From Pseudomonas sp. NFIX28 (GTDB lineage Bacteria; Pseudomonadota; Gammaproteobacteria; Pseudomonadales; Pseudomonadaceae), in the NCBI RefSeq assembly GCF_900107395.1, contig NZ_FNPW01000009.1, positions 1-64,000 on the forward strand: 64,000 bases of DNA, given 5' to 3'. Below the pieces are notes generated by a model. That model did not search any database. It had not been told where the DNA came from and was given only the letters and a program-made list of their open reading frames with translations. Both the position numbers and the translations under genes were made by a program. Shown in pieces: positions 26,846 to 35,680 of the stretch (positions within the stretch are counted from its first letter, which is position 1; each line of letters opens with the position of its first letter).

Positions 26846-28096
26846 ATGACTACAAGAAACCACTGCCTGGCCCTCGACGCACAGGATCCGCTGGCGCCGC
26901 TGCGCGACCAGTTCGCGCTGCCCGAAGGGGTGATCTATCTCGACGGCAACTCCCTCGGCGCCCGCCCGGTCGCGTCCCTGCAACGGGCGCAAGAGGTGAT
27001 TGCCGAGGAATGGGGCAATGGCCTGATCCGCAGCTGGAACAGCGCGGGCTGGCGCGACCTGTCGCAGCGCCTGGGCGACCGCCTGGCCAGGCTGATCGGC
27101 GCCGATGCCAACGAAGTGGTGATTACCGACACCACCTCGATCAACCTGTTCAAGGTGCTCAGCGCGGCCTTGCGCGTGCAGGCGCTCAAGGCGCCGCAGC
27201 GCAAAGTGATCGTCAGCGAGAGCAGCAACTTTCCCTCCGATCTGTACATCGCCCAGGGCCTGACCGAGATGCTGCAGCAGGGTTATTCGCTGCGCCTGGT
27301 GGACAGCCCCGAGGAGCTGCCCCAAGCCATCGACGAAGACACTGCGGTGGTCATGCTCACCCACGTCAACTACAAGACCGGCTACATGCACGACATGCCG
27401 GCGATGACCGCGCTGATCCACGAATGCGGCGCGCTGAGCCTCTGGGACCTGGCCCACTCCGCCGGCGCGGTGCCGGTGGACCTGAAGCAGGCCGGCGCCG
27501 ACTACGCCATCGGCTGCACCTACAAATACCTCAACGGCGGGCCGGGCTCGCAAGCCTTCGCCTGGGTCTCGCCGGCGCTGTGCGACCTGGTCACGCAGCC
27601 GCTGGCCGGCTGGTTCGGCCATGCACGGCAGTTCGACATGGAAACCCAATACCAGCCAAGCAGCGGCATCGCCCGCTACCTGTGCGGCACCCAGCCGATC
27701 ACGTCGCTGGCCATGGTCGAGTGCGGCCTGGAGATCTTCGAGCAGACCGATATGGCCAGCCTGCGGCGCAAGTCCCTGGCCCTGACCGACCTGTTCATCG
27801 AACTGGTGGAGCAGCGCTGCGCGGCCCATGGCCTGAAGCTGATCACCCCGCGCGAACACGACAAGCGCGGCAGCCATGTCAGCTTCGAGCATCCCGAAGG
27901 TTATGCGGTGATCCAGGCCCTGATCGCCCGCGGCGTGATCGGCGACTATCGCGAACCGCGGATCATGCGCTTCGGCTTCACGCCGCTGTACACCCGCTTC
28001 AGCGAAGTCTGGGACGCGGTGCAGATCCTCGGTGAAATCCTCGACCAGAAAACCTGGTCCCAACCGCAGTTCAAGATCCGCCATAGCGTGACCTGA
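26846..28096 (+). CDS. kynU: Kynureninase
   Basis: KynU is the PLP enzyme that cleaves kynurenine to anthranilate and alanine (EC 3.7.1.3), linking kynAB to antABC. At 416 residues it matches the well-studied P. fluorescens enzyme, with YLDGNSLGARP near the N-terminus, WDLAHSAGAVPVDL holding the PLP-binding Asp, and the Schiff-base Lys227 in CTYKYLNGGPG. ACAGGA precedes the ATG at 26846. The frame is open upstream to 26714 but those codons do not look coding. It is divergent from kynR, which probably activates it. Confidence 0.96.
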   Translation: MTTRNHCLALDAQDPLAPLRDQFALPEGVIYLDGNSLGARPVASLQRAQEVIAEEWGNGLIRSWNSAGWRDLSQRLGDRLARLIGADANEVVITDTTSINLFKVLSAALRVQALKAPQRKVIVSESSNFPSDLYIAQGLTEMLQQGYSLRLVDSPEELPQAIDEDTAVVMLTHVNYKTGYMHDMPAMTALIHECGALSLWDLAHSAGAVPVDLKQAGADYAIGCTYKYLNGGPGSQAFAWVSPALCDLVTQPLAGWFGHARQFDMETQYQPSSGIARYLCGTQPITSLAMVECGLEIFEQTDMASLRRKSLALTDLFIELVEQRCAAHGLKLITPREHDKRGSHVSFEHPEGYAVIQALIARGVIGDYREPRIMRFGFTPLYTRFSEVWDAVQILGEILDQKTWSQPQFKIRHSVT

Positions 28097-28104
28097 AACA
28101 TCCC

Positions 28105-28254
28105 CTGTAGCCGCTGCCGCAGGCTGCGATCGGCTCGGTCCGCGTTCGGGCGCAGCAGGCGTAAGACCGGAGCAGGCGATGCAACCGAAACACCGCGTTG
28201 CCCGGTTTCACGACGACTTCGTCGCCGATCGCAGGCTGCGCCAGCGGCTACAAG
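28105..28254. repeat. REPIN (TGTAGCCGCTGCCGCAGG family), long-loop form
   Basis: Arms TGTAGCCGCTGCCGCAGGCT and GCAGGCTGCGCCAGCGGCTACA enclose about 100 bases. It lies between kynU and the following permease; its end is 45 bases before the permease start. Confidence 0.8.
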
Positions 28255-28299
28255 ACAAAGCCATCAAGCGTGCCAATAACAATAAAGAGGCTCACAAAC

Positions 28300-29706
28300 G
28301 TGACCACGACCAACAAGGGTTTTGCAGCGATTTCCAATCGTGAACAGGGCTTGCGCCGCCAGCTCACGGCCGGGCAGATGAGCATGATCGCCATCGGCGG
28401 GGCGATCGGCACCGGCCTGTTCATGGGCAGCGCCTATGCCATCGGTTATGCCGGGCCCAGCGTGCTGCTCAGCTACGCCATCGGCGCGCTCATCACCTTG
28501 CTGCTGATGGGCTGCCTGGCGGAAATGACCGTCGCCCATTCCACCTCCGGCTCCTTCGGCGCCTATGCCGAGTTCTACATCAGCCCGCTGGCCGGCTTCC
28601 TGGTGCGCTACGCCTACTGGGCGGCCATCGTGCTGGCGGTCGGCGCCGAGGTCACGGCCATTGCCATGTACATGAAGTACTGGTTCGCCAACGTGCCGGA
28701 ATGGGTGTGGATCGTCTCGTTCTCCAGCGTGCTGATCCTGCTCAACGCCATCAGCGTGAAAACCTTCGGCAGCTTCGAATACTGGTTCTCGACCATCAAG
28801 ATCGCCGCCATCGTCGGCTTCATCATCCTCGCGGTGTATGTGGTGTTCGGCTCCGGCAATGCCGACTACGGCGTGCACAACTACAGCGCCCATGGCGGCT
28901 TTTTCCCCAACGGGTTTCAGGGCATGTGGATCGCGGTAATCGTCTCGATCTTCAGTTACCTGAGCGTGGAAATGATCGCCGTGGCCGCCGGCGAAGCCGA
29001 GGACCCGCAGCAGGCGGTGAAAAAGGCCTTTCGCGCGACCATGGTGCGGCTGGTGGTGTTCTACCTGCTGACCCTGGCGCTGATGCTGGCCATCGTGCCC
29101 TGGGTCCAGGCCGGCAAGGCGCAGAGCCCGTTCGTCACGGTGATGCAGACCATCGGCATTCCCGGCGCCACCGGGGTGATGAACTTCGTGATCCTGATCG
29201 CCGCGTTGTCGGCGATGAACAGCCAGCTGTACATCACCACGCGCATGATGTTCAGCCTGTCGCGCGGCGGCTATGCGCCCAAGTCCATGGGCGCCCTGAG
29301 CAAGAGCGGCATCCCGCTGAACGCCTTGCTGCTGTCCAGTTCGGGCATTGGCCTGGCGACCCTGATCAACGTGCTGTACCCGGAAAGCTCGTTCACCCTG
29401 ATGATGGCGATCTCGATGTTCGGCGCGATCTTCACCTGGTTCATGATCTTCCTCACGCACTACTGCTTCCGCCGTTACCACCAGCGGCACGGCGAGCTGC
29501 AGCTGTCGTTCCGCATGCGCCTGTTCCCCTGGAGCACGCTGCTGGGCCTGGTGCTGATGGGCGCGGTGATGATCACCACCTACTTCACCGAGGCCTTCAG
29601 GATGACCCTGGTGTTCGGCGTGCCGTTCCTGCTGCTCCTGACCCTGGCGTACTGGCTGTTCTTCAGGAAATCCCGGACGCCGGCCGGAGCCTTGTCAAAG
29701 GTCTGA
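28300..29706 (+). CDS. Amino-acid permease (APC family)
   Basis: A 468-residue, 12-helix transporter of the APC superfamily. The first helix reads MIAIGGAIGTGLFMGSAYAIG, and the conserved second-helix Glu block is LMGCLAEMTVAHSTSGSFGAY. It differs from the AroP-like permease at 20304 and is nearer to the GABA/proline-type branch. Following kynU in the same direction, it may carry tryptophan, kynurenine or alanine, but this is only context. The start is a GTG at 28300 with AAAGAGG 8 bases upstream; the open frame continues to 28198 inside a REPIN and is not coding. Confidence 0.85.
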   Translation: MTTTNKGFAAISNREQGLRRQLTAGQMSMIAIGGAIGTGLFMGSAYAIGYAGPSVLLSYAIGALITLLLMGCLAEMTVAHSTSGSFGAYAEFYISPLAGFLVRYAYWAAIVLAVGAEVTAIAMYMKYWFANVPEWVWIVSFSSVLILLNAISVKTFGSFEYWFSTIKIAAIVGFIILAVYVVFGSGNADYGVHNYSAHGGFFPNGFQGMWIAVIVSIFSYLSVEMIAVAAGEAEDPQQAVKKAFRATMVRLVVFYLLTLALMLAIVPWVQAGKAQSPFVTVMQTIGIPGATGVMNFVILIAALSAMNSQLYITTRMMFSLSRGGYAPKSMGALSKSGIPLNALLLSSSGIGLATLINVLYPESSFTLMMAISMFGAIFTWFMIFLTHYCFRRYHQRHGELQLSFRMRLFPWSTLLGLVLMGAVMITTYFTEAFRMTLVFGVPFLLLLTLAYWLFFRKSRTPAGALSKV

Positions 29707-29714
29707 CCAAAACC

Positions 29715-29816
29715 CGTAGGAGCGAAGCTTGCTCGCGATCCGCGCAGCGGCCATCCACTGCTGCATCGCGACGAACGCTATCGCGAGCAATCATGCGTCG
29801 ACCGGCCGCTCCTACA
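29715..29816. repeat. REPIN (GTAGGAGCGAAGCTTGC family)
   Basis: Inverted arms CGTAGGAGCGAAGCTTGCTC and GCGAGCAATCATGCG...CGCTCCTACAG. It lies between two convergent genes and its right edge contains the stop codon of the LysR gene at 29812. Confidence 0.85.
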
Positions 29817-30696
29817 GTTGGCCCAGGCTTTTCAGAAGGGCCTTGGCATAGGGCGGCAGGGCGCTGAAGTCGCGGGCGCAGAGCAGCAGTTTGCGTTGCG
29901 CCCAGGCTTCCCTCAGCGGCTGCATGTTCAGCGCGGGGTCCGGCCCGCGGCGCTCGACGGCGGCGCGCGGCACCACCGCCAGCCCGGCGCCACGGGCAAC
30001 CATGCGCATTACCCCATCGAAGCCATCGGCGCGGATGCGGATCGGCATCCGCAGCCCCAGGTGCAAGGCCTGTTCTTCCAGGTACACCGCCAGGGCGCTG
30101 TGGGCGGCGAGGCCGACATAGGGATGCTGCAGGCTGTCGCTGAAACTCGGCGCCGGCTTGTCGGCCAGCGGGTGGTTGGCGGGCAGCACCAGCACCAGCG
30201 GGTCGTCGCGAAAGGCCTGGGTCTGCAGGCCCTGGGTGTCCACCGCGTCGGAAACTATCCCCAGGTCCGCCGCGCCCTGGCGCAGGGCGTGGGTGATGCG
30301 CGGGCTGGGCAGTTCCTGCAGGTCGATGTCGAGGTTGGGGTGGGCGCAGAGAAAGTCCGCCAGCGGCTCCGGCAGGTATTCGGTGATCGCCGTGGTGTTG
30401 CACAGCAGGCGCACCTGGCCTTTGACGCCCCGGGCATATTCGGCCAGGTCCTGGCGCAGGTGCTCGGCCTGTTGCAGCAGGCCGCGCGCGTGTTGGGCCA
30501 GGGCGTTGCCGGCGGGCGTCGGGCTGACGCCGCGGCGGCCGCGCTGCAGGAACTCGGTGCCCAGCGACGCCTCCATGGCGCGGATTCGCGCACTGGCCGC
30601 GGCCAGGGACAAATGGCTGCGGCTGGCGCCGGCGGTGATATTGCCGGCGTCGAGGATGTTCAGGTACAGGCGCAGGTCGGTGAGGTCGAAGTGCAT
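29812..30696 (-). CDS. LysR-family transcriptional regulator
   Basis: A 294-residue LysR protein: HTH LRLYLNILDAGNITAGASRS through SLAAASARIRAMEASLG, then the effector domain with CNTTAITEYLPEPLADFL. The TAG stop lies inside the terminal CTCCTACA of the adjacent REPIN, so the last codons border the repeat. The ATG at 30696 follows a run of C residues and only a weak AAGG. It is divergent from a TauE-family exporter gene (198 bases away, with an inverted REP pair between), which is the likely target. Effector unknown. Confidence 0.88.
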   Translation of the reverse strand: MHFDLTDLRLYLNILDAGNITAGASRSHLSLAAASARIRAMEASLGTEFLQRGRRGVSPTPAGNALAQHARGLLQQAEHLRQDLAEYARGVKGQVRLLCNTTAITEYLPEPLADFLCAHPNLDIDLQELPSPRITHALRQGAADLGIVSDAVDTQGLQTQAFRDDPLVLVLPANHPLADKPAPSFSDSLQHPYVGLAAHSALAVYLEEQALHLGLRMPIRIRADGFDGVMRMVARGAGLAVVPRAAVERRGPDPALNMQPLREAWAQRKLLLCARDFSALPPYAKALLKSLGQL

Positions 30697-30724
30697 TGGG
30701 GGGGGCCTTGATAACGCTGTGCGG

Positions 30725-30790
30725 CTATCGCGGGCAAGCCTCGCTCCTACAGACGATGATTTTCTGTAGGAGCGAGGCTTGCCCGCGAAA
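30725..30790. repeat. Short inverted REP pair
   Basis: TCGCGGGCAAGCCTCGCTCC and GGAGCGAGGCTTGCCCGCGA face each other across a 21-base loop, a tight REPIN between the LysR gene and the exporter gene. Confidence 0.88.
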
Positions 30791-30893
30791 GGGCCATCAC
30801 AGCCACTGAAAATCCAAAGCCTCTGTCCAGGCAAGAGGCTGCCTCAGTATATGGCAGATTTTCAGCCCGCCACCCCAGGCGCAGGATAGCGCC

Positions 30894-31658
30894 ATGAACA
30901 CATCCCTCGCGTTTTACCAGAACCTCGGTTTAATCCTGTCCCTGCTGGTGATCGGCACCTTTGCCCTGGCCGGCATGATCAAGGGCGTGATCGGCCTCGG
31001 CCTGCCGACCATCGCCATGGGCCTGCTCGGCCTGGCTATGGCACCGACGCAGGCTGCGGCCTTGCTGATCGTTCCGGCAACCCTGACCAACCTCTGGCAA
31101 CTGGCCTTTGGCGGGCACCTGCTGGGCTTGCTCAAGCGCTTGTGGCCGATGCTGCTGGCGATTTTTATCGGCACTGGCCTGGGCAGCCTGTGGCTGGGCA
31201 TCGATGGTGGACATTGGGTGGTGCGGGCATTGGGCGCGGCGTTATTGCTCTATGCCCTGAGCGGATTGCTGCTGCCGACCCTGCGGCTGCGGCCGCGAAT
31301 GGAACGCTGGCTGGGCCCGGCCTGCGGCCTGGTGACTGGCGTCATCACCGCGGCCACCGGAGTGTTCGTGATTCCGGCAGTGCCTTATTTGCAGGCGTTG
31401 GGGCTGCACAAGGATGAACTGGTGCAGGCCCTCGGCCTGTCGTTCACCGTCTCGACCCTGGCCCTGGCGGCCGGCCTGTACGGGCGCGGCGCCCTGGGCG
31501 GCGGTGAACTCGGCGCCTCGCTGCTGATGCTGGTGCCGGCGTTGCTCGGCATGTGGCTGGGCCAGGCACTGCGCCAGCGCATCAGCGCGGTGCTGTTCAA
31601 GCGGGTGTTCTTCAGTGGCCTGGTCCTGCTTGGTGCCCATCTACTAATCAACGGCTAG
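30894..31658 (+). CDS. TauE/SafE-family membrane transporter (sulfite exporter type)
   Basis: A 254-residue integral membrane protein with 7-8 hydrophobic helices in two related halves. These open with LAGMIKGVIGLGLPTIAMGLL and GPACGLVTGVITAATGVFVIPAV, the repeated GxxxGxGG-like pattern of the TSUP (TauE/SafE) family. Members export sulfite, sulfoacetate or other organic anions; the substrate here is unknown. CAGGAT precedes the ATG. It is divergent from a LysR regulator and its end overlaps the convergent ABM gene by 11 bases. Confidence 0.87.
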   Translation: MNTSLAFYQNLGLILSLLVIGTFALAGMIKGVIGLGLPTIAMGLLGLAMAPTQAAALLIVPATLTNLWQLAFGGHLLGLLKRLWPMLLAIFIGTGLGSLWLGIDGGHWVVRALGAALLLYALSGLLLPTLRLRPRMERWLGPACGLVTGVITAATGVFVIPAVPYLQALGLHKDELVQALGLSFTVSTLALAAGLYGRGALGGGELGASLLMLVPALLGMWLGQALRQRISAVLFKRVFFSGLVLLGAHLLING

Positions 31659-31962
31659 CGGACGATGGGCTGAGCATATCGATGCGGCGGATCTCGAAGT
31701 CGCGTTCCAGGTAATCCATGCGCTTGTCGAAGAAGGCCCTCATGTGCGGCAGGTTGGAGTGCACGTCCAGGTACGCCTGGGATTCCCAGATCTCGTAGAA
31801 GATGAACAGGCTTGGGTCCTGCTGGTCGCGCAGCATGTGGTATTCGATGCAGCCGGGTTCGGCGCGGCTTGGTTCGACGTAGGCGCGAAACAGCGCCTCG
31901 AAGGCCTCGGACATTTCCGGGCGGGTCTTGGCGTGAAGGATAAAGCCGTGCTGTTCGGACAT
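31648..31962 (-). CDS. Antibiotic-biosynthesis-monooxygenase (ABM) domain protein, putative quinol monooxygenase
   Basis: A 104-residue single ABM domain, a dimeric ferredoxin-like fold. Landmarks are FILHAKTRPEMSEAFEALF, EPGCIEYHMLRDQQDPSLF, FYEIWESQAYLDVH and a C-terminal beta strand. The E. coli relative YgiN is a quinol monooxygenase encoded next to mdaB. Here too the gene is adjacent to, and divergent from, an mdaB homologue, so a quinone redox role fits. AGGAAC is the ribosome site. Confidence 0.85.
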   Translation of the reverse strand: MSEQHGFILHAKTRPEMSEAFEALFRAYVEPSRAEPGCIEYHMLRDQQDPSLFIFYEIWESQAYLDVHSNLPHMRAFFDKRMDYLERDFEIRRIDMLSPSSASR

Positions 31963-32066
31963 GCTGCGTTCCTGGGTAATGGAAATTTTGGAAAATTCTA
32001 CGACACGAATCCGCCACCTATTCGTGCGTATCGGTCAAATGTCATTTGCCCGGATCGCGCTTATTC

Positions 32067-32086
32067 ATATCGTCTTTCAACGATAT
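32067..32086. promoter_or_regulatory. Palindromic candidate operator in the ABM-mdaB divergent promoter
   Basis: ATATCGT-N6-ACGATAT is a perfect 7-bp inverted repeat 80 bases before mdaB and 105 before the ABM gene. It is suited to bind a dimeric regulator controlling both genes, for example the LysR protein at 32930. No binding data. Confidence 0.45.
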
Positions 32087-32166
32087 TCTCCGCCCCATCG
32101 TTTTTAATCTTCTCGACCCGGCCCTGCAACGCAGCGCCAAAGGGTCGTTCCTGATGAGGCTGGATC

Positions 32167-32757
32167 ATGAAAAAAGTACTGTTGCTCAACGGCGGCAAGA
32201 AGTTCGCCCACTCCGACGGCCGCTACAACGCGACCCTGCATGAAGCCGCGGTGGCGGTGCTGGACCGTGGCGGTGTGGACGTCAAAGTCACCCATATCGA
32301 CGAGGGTTATGACGTTAAGGAAGAAGTGGCCAAGTTTCTCTGGGCCGACGTGATCATCTACCAGATGCCCGGCTGGTGGATGGGCGCGCCGTGGATCGTG
32401 AAAAAGTACATCGACGAAGTCTTCACCGAAGGCCACGGCAGCCTCTATGCCAGCGACGGTCGCACCCGTTCCGACGCCTCGCAGAAGTACGGCAGCGGCG
32501 GCCTGATCCACGACAAGCAGTACATGCTGTCGCTGACCTGGAACGCGCCGCAGCAAGCCTTCGACGACCCGACCGACTTCTTCGAAGCCAAGGGCGTGGA
32601 CGCGGTGTACTTCCCGTTCCACAAGGCCAACCAGTTCCTCGGCATGCGCGGCCTGCCGACCTTCCTTTGCGTCGACGTGATGAAGCGCCCGAACATCGAA
32701 GCCGACGTGCAGCGCTACGAAGAACACCTCAAGGCGGTGTTCAACCTCCCCGCATAA
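32167..32757 (+). CDS. mdaB: NAD(P)H:quinone oxidoreductase, MdaB type
   Basis: MdaB-like flavoprotein, 196 residues, that reduces quinones by two electrons with NADPH and protects against oxidative and drug stress. The flavodoxin-like fold begins KKVLLLNGGKKFAHSDGRYN. The FAD/FMN and dimer region YQMPGWWMGAPWIVKKYIDEVF is nearly diagnostic of MdaB, and AFDDPTDFFEAKGVDAVYFPF follows. GAGGCTG precedes the ATG. It is divergent from the ABM protein; the LysR gene downstream is probably the regulator. Confidence 0.93.
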   Translation: MKKVLLLNGGKKFAHSDGRYNATLHEAAVAVLDRGGVDVKVTHIDEGYDVKEEVAKFLWADVIIYQMPGWWMGAPWIVKKYIDEVFTEGHGSLYASDGRTRSDASQKYGSGGLIHDKQYMLSLTWNAPQQAFDDPTDFFEAKGVDAVYFPFHKANQFLGMRGLPTFLCVDVMKRPNIEADVQRYEEHLKAVFNLPA

Positions 32758-32800
32758 ATCCGGCTACTATCGGTGGCGTGCCGCGAACCCGATGCGGGAC

Positions 32801-32902
32801 CTGTAGCCGCTGCCGCAGGCTGCGATCGCCACCGAAGGGGGCGCAAGGTCGTGAGATCGCTGAAGGCCTTCGGCCTTATCGCAGCCTGCGGCAGCGGCTA
32901 CA
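32801..32902. repeat. REPIN (TGTAGCCGCTGCCGCAGG family)
   Basis: Arms CTGTAGCCGCTGCCGCAGGC and GCCTGCGGCAGCGGCTACA. It ends 27 bases before the GTG of the LysR gene, so that gene's promoter must lie inside or before the repeat. Confidence 0.87.
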
Positions 32903-32929
32903 CGCGTTCAACCGAGATAGAGGATTTAC

Positions 32930-33841
32930 GTGAAAGCCAGATCCGACGAATTGCAGATCTTCGTCTGCGTCATCGAGTGCGGTTCGATTTCCGCGGCGGC
33001 CGAGCAGGTCGGGCAGACGCCGTCGGCGGTCAGCCGCACCCTGTCGCGCCTGGAAGCCAAGCTCGACACCACGCTGATCAACCGCACCACGCGGCGCATG
33101 GACCTGACCGAAGAGGGCAAGTATTTCTTCGAGCAGGCCAAGCTGATCCTCGACCAGATGGACGAACTCGAAGAACGCCTGTCGTCCCGCCAGCAGACGC
33201 CGTCCGGGCGCTTGCGGATCAATGCCGCCGCGCCGTTCATGCTGCACGCCATCGTGCCCTACATCGCCGAGTTCCGAAGCCTGTACCCGGACATCCAGCT
33301 GGAGCTCAACAGCAACGACCTGATCATCGACCTGCTGGAACAGAGCACCGATATCGCGATCCGCATCGGCACCCTGGCGGACTCGACCCTGCACGCGCGC
33401 TCGCTCGGTTGCAGCCCGCTGCACATCCTCGCCAGCCCCGACTACCTGAAGCGCCACGGCACCCCCGCCAGCGTGGCCGAGCTGAGCGACCATACCCTGC
33501 TGGGTTTCACCCAGACCGAAACCCTCAACCACTGGCCGCTGCGCCATGTGCACGGCGACCGCTGGCCGATCCAGCCGGGCATCAGCGCCTCCAGCGGTGA
33601 AACGGTGCGCCACCTGGCGCTGGCAGGGCAGGGCATTGCCTGCCTGTCGCACTTCATGACCATCGACGACATCCGCGCCGGGCGCCTCACGCCGCTCCTC
33701 GCGCAATTCAACAGCGGCTATCGCCAGCCGATCAACGCCGTGTACTACCGCAACTCGCAGCTGGCCCTGCGCATCCAGTGCTTCCTCGACTTTATCCAGG
33801 GCAAGCTGGCCGACTACGCCAACCCGCAGTTCGAAGGTTGA
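32930..33841 (+). CDS. LysR-family transcriptional regulator
   Basis: A 303-residue LysR protein of the AaeR/DsdC-like type. It has the HTH ELQIFVCVIECGSISAAAEQ through TPSAVSRTLSRLEAKL and a periplasmic-binding-like domain with GRLRINAAAPFMLHAIVPYI. The start is a GTG preceded by AGAGGA. It follows mdaB in the same direction, separated by a REPIN, and is a candidate regulator of the mdaB/ABM pair. A terminator follows at 33907. Confidence 0.88.
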   Translation: MKARSDELQIFVCVIECGSISAAAEQVGQTPSAVSRTLSRLEAKLDTTLINRTTRRMDLTEEGKYFFEQAKLILDQMDELEERLSSRQQTPSGRLRINAAAPFMLHAIVPYIAEFRSLYPDIQLELNSNDLIIDLLEQSTDIAIRIGTLADSTLHARSLGCSPLHILASPDYLKRHGTPASVAELSDHTLLGFTQTETLNHWPLRHVHGDRWPIQPGISASSGETVRHLALAGQGIACLSHFMTIDDIRAGRLTPLLAQFNSGYRQPINAVYYRNSQLALRIQCFLDFIQGKLADYANPQFEG

Positions 33842-33906
33842 ACCGGGCTCCCGGCGTCGCCAGCCGCTGCGCTATCGCGGTTGCGACCGGACTGATTCAT
33901 CCACGA

Positions 33907-33936
33907 CAAACGGCTGCCTGTGGGCGGCCGTTTTGC
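33907..33936 (+). terminator. Intrinsic terminator after the LysR gene
   Basis: AAACGGC and GGCCGTTTT form the stem; the T-run is short (4), so termination strength is moderate. Confidence 0.55.
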
Positions 33937-34012
33937 GCTTGTCGTTTGCTCGAATCGGCACATTACGCCTAAGGTTCGTCTGGCCTGATAACAACTAAAA
34001 AGGACGGACTCC

Positions 34013-35680
34013 ATGCGTATCCCGCTGTTTAAAACCCTGGCCCTGAGCGTGGCGATCGCCGCCAGCTCGCCGACCTTCGCCGCGTTGCTCGAAGGCGGCG
34101 CGGTTGCCGCGCCGAACCAGTATGGCGCCGACGTCGCGGCGCAGATTCTGAAGAAGGGCGGCAACGCGGTGGATGCCGCGGTCGCCACCGCCTTCACCCT
34201 GGCGGTGACCTACCCCGAGGCCGGCAACATTGGCGGCGGCGGTTTCATGACCCTGTTCATCGATGGCAAACCCTACTTCCTCGACTATCGCGAAACCGCA
34301 CCCAAGGCCGCGACCCGCGACATGTACCTGAACGAAAAGGGCGAGGTCATCGAGAACCTCAGCCTGGTCGGCGCGCGCGCCGCCGGCGTGCCGGGCACGG
34401 TGATGGGCCTGTGGGAGGCGCACAAGAAGTTCGGCAAGTTGCCCTGGAGCGAGCTGATTACCCCGGCGGTGGGTTATGCGAAAAACGGTTTCAAGGTTGC
34501 CGACAAGCAATACCAATACCGCGAGGATGCGTTGAAGCTGTTCAAGGACAGCACCAACTTCGGCGACTATTTCGGCAGCATGAAAGTCGGCGAAACCTTC
34601 CGCCAGCCGGAGCTGGCCGCGACCCTGGAGCGCATCGCCGACCAGGGCGTGAAAGAGTTCTACGAGGGCAAGACCGCCGACCTGCTGGTGGCGCAGATGC
34701 AGGCCGACAAAGGCCTGATCAGCAAGCAGGACCTGCGGGACTACAAAGTCGTCTGGCGTGAGCCGCTGCAGGTCAACTGGCGCGGCAACACCCTGTACAC
34801 CGCGCCGCCGCCAAGCTCCGGCGGCGTGGCCCTGGCGCAACTGATGACGATCAAGGAAGAGCGCACCGCGGACTTCAAGGGCGTCGAACTGAACTCGGCC
34901 AAGTACATTCACCTGCTGGCGGAAATCGAAAAGCGTGTGTTCGCCGACCGCGCCGACTACCTCGGCGACCCGGCATTCTCCGACGTGCCGGTCAAGCAAC
35001 TGACCGACCCGGCCTACCTGAAAAAGCGTGCCGCGGAGATCAACCCGACGGCCATCTCGCCCACCGAGAAAGTCCGCCCAGGCCTCGAGCCGCACCAGAC
35101 CACACACTTCTCCATCGTCGATGCCGACGGCAACGCGGTGAGCAATACCTACACCCTCAACTGGGACTACGGCAGCGGCGTGGTGGTCAAGGGCGCGGGC
35201 TTCCTACTCAACGACGAAATGGACGACTTCAGCGCCAAGCCCGGGGTGGCCAACGCCTTTGGCGTGGTCGGCGGCGACGCCAACGCCATCGCGCCGGGCA
35301 AACGCATGCTGTCGTCCATGAGCCCGAGCCTGGTGACCCGCGACGGCAAGGTCACCCTGGTGCTGGGCACGCCGGGCGGGTCGCGGATCTTCACCTCGAT
35401 CTTCCAGGTGCTGAACAACCTCTACGACTTCAACCTGCCGCTGGAAAAAGCCGTGGCCGCGCAACGCGTGCATCACCAGTTGCTGCCCAAGGACACTATT
35501 TACTACGACGCCTACGCGCCGCTTACCGGCAAGGTCGCCGACGAGCTGAAAGCCATGGGCTACACCCTGGAAGACCAGGGCTGGGAAATGGGCGATATCC
35601 AGGCGATCCGGGTCACCGGCACGCAACTGGAAACCGCCTCCGACCCACGCGGACGCGGCGTGGGCAAAGTCGTCAAATAA
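34013..35680 (+). CDS. ggt: Gamma-glutamyltransferase, periplasmic
   Basis: GGT transfers or hydrolyses gamma-glutamyl groups, chiefly of glutathione (EC 2.3.2.2 / 3.4.19.13), in the periplasm. The 555-residue precursor has a signal peptide ending near SPTFA-ALLE. The large subunit holds GGNAVDAAVATAFTLAVTYPEAG and GGGGFM. The self-cleavage site is between Gln and the nucleophilic Thr in PHQTTHFSIVDADGN. The small subunit then carries SMSPSLVTRDGK and GTPGGSRI. AAAGGACGG precedes the ATG. It appears monocistronic. Confidence 0.95.
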   Translation: MRIPLFKTLALSVAIAASSPTFAALLEGGAVAAPNQYGADVAAQILKKGGNAVDAAVATAFTLAVTYPEAGNIGGGGFMTLFIDGKPYFLDYRETAPKAATRDMYLNEKGEVIENLSLVGARAAGVPGTVMGLWEAHKKFGKLPWSELITPAVGYAKNGFKVADKQYQYREDALKLFKDSTNFGDYFGSMKVGETFRQPELAATLERIADQGVKEFYEGKTADLLVAQMQADKGLISKQDLRDYKVVWREPLQVNWRGNTLYTAPPPSSGGVALAQLMTIKEERTADFKGVELNSAKYIHLLAEIEKRVFADRADYLGDPAFSDVPVKQLTDPAYLKKRAAEINPTAISPTEKVRPGLEPHQTTHFSIVDADGNAVSNTYTLNWDYGSGVVVKGAGFLLNDEMDDFSAKPGVANAFGVVGGDANAIAPGKRMLSSMSPSLVTRDGKVTLVLGTPGGSRIFTSIFQVLNNLYDFNLPLEKAVAAQRVHHQLLPKDTIYYDAYAPLTGKVADELKAMGYTLEDQGWEMGDIQAIRVTGTQLETASDPRGRGVGKVVK

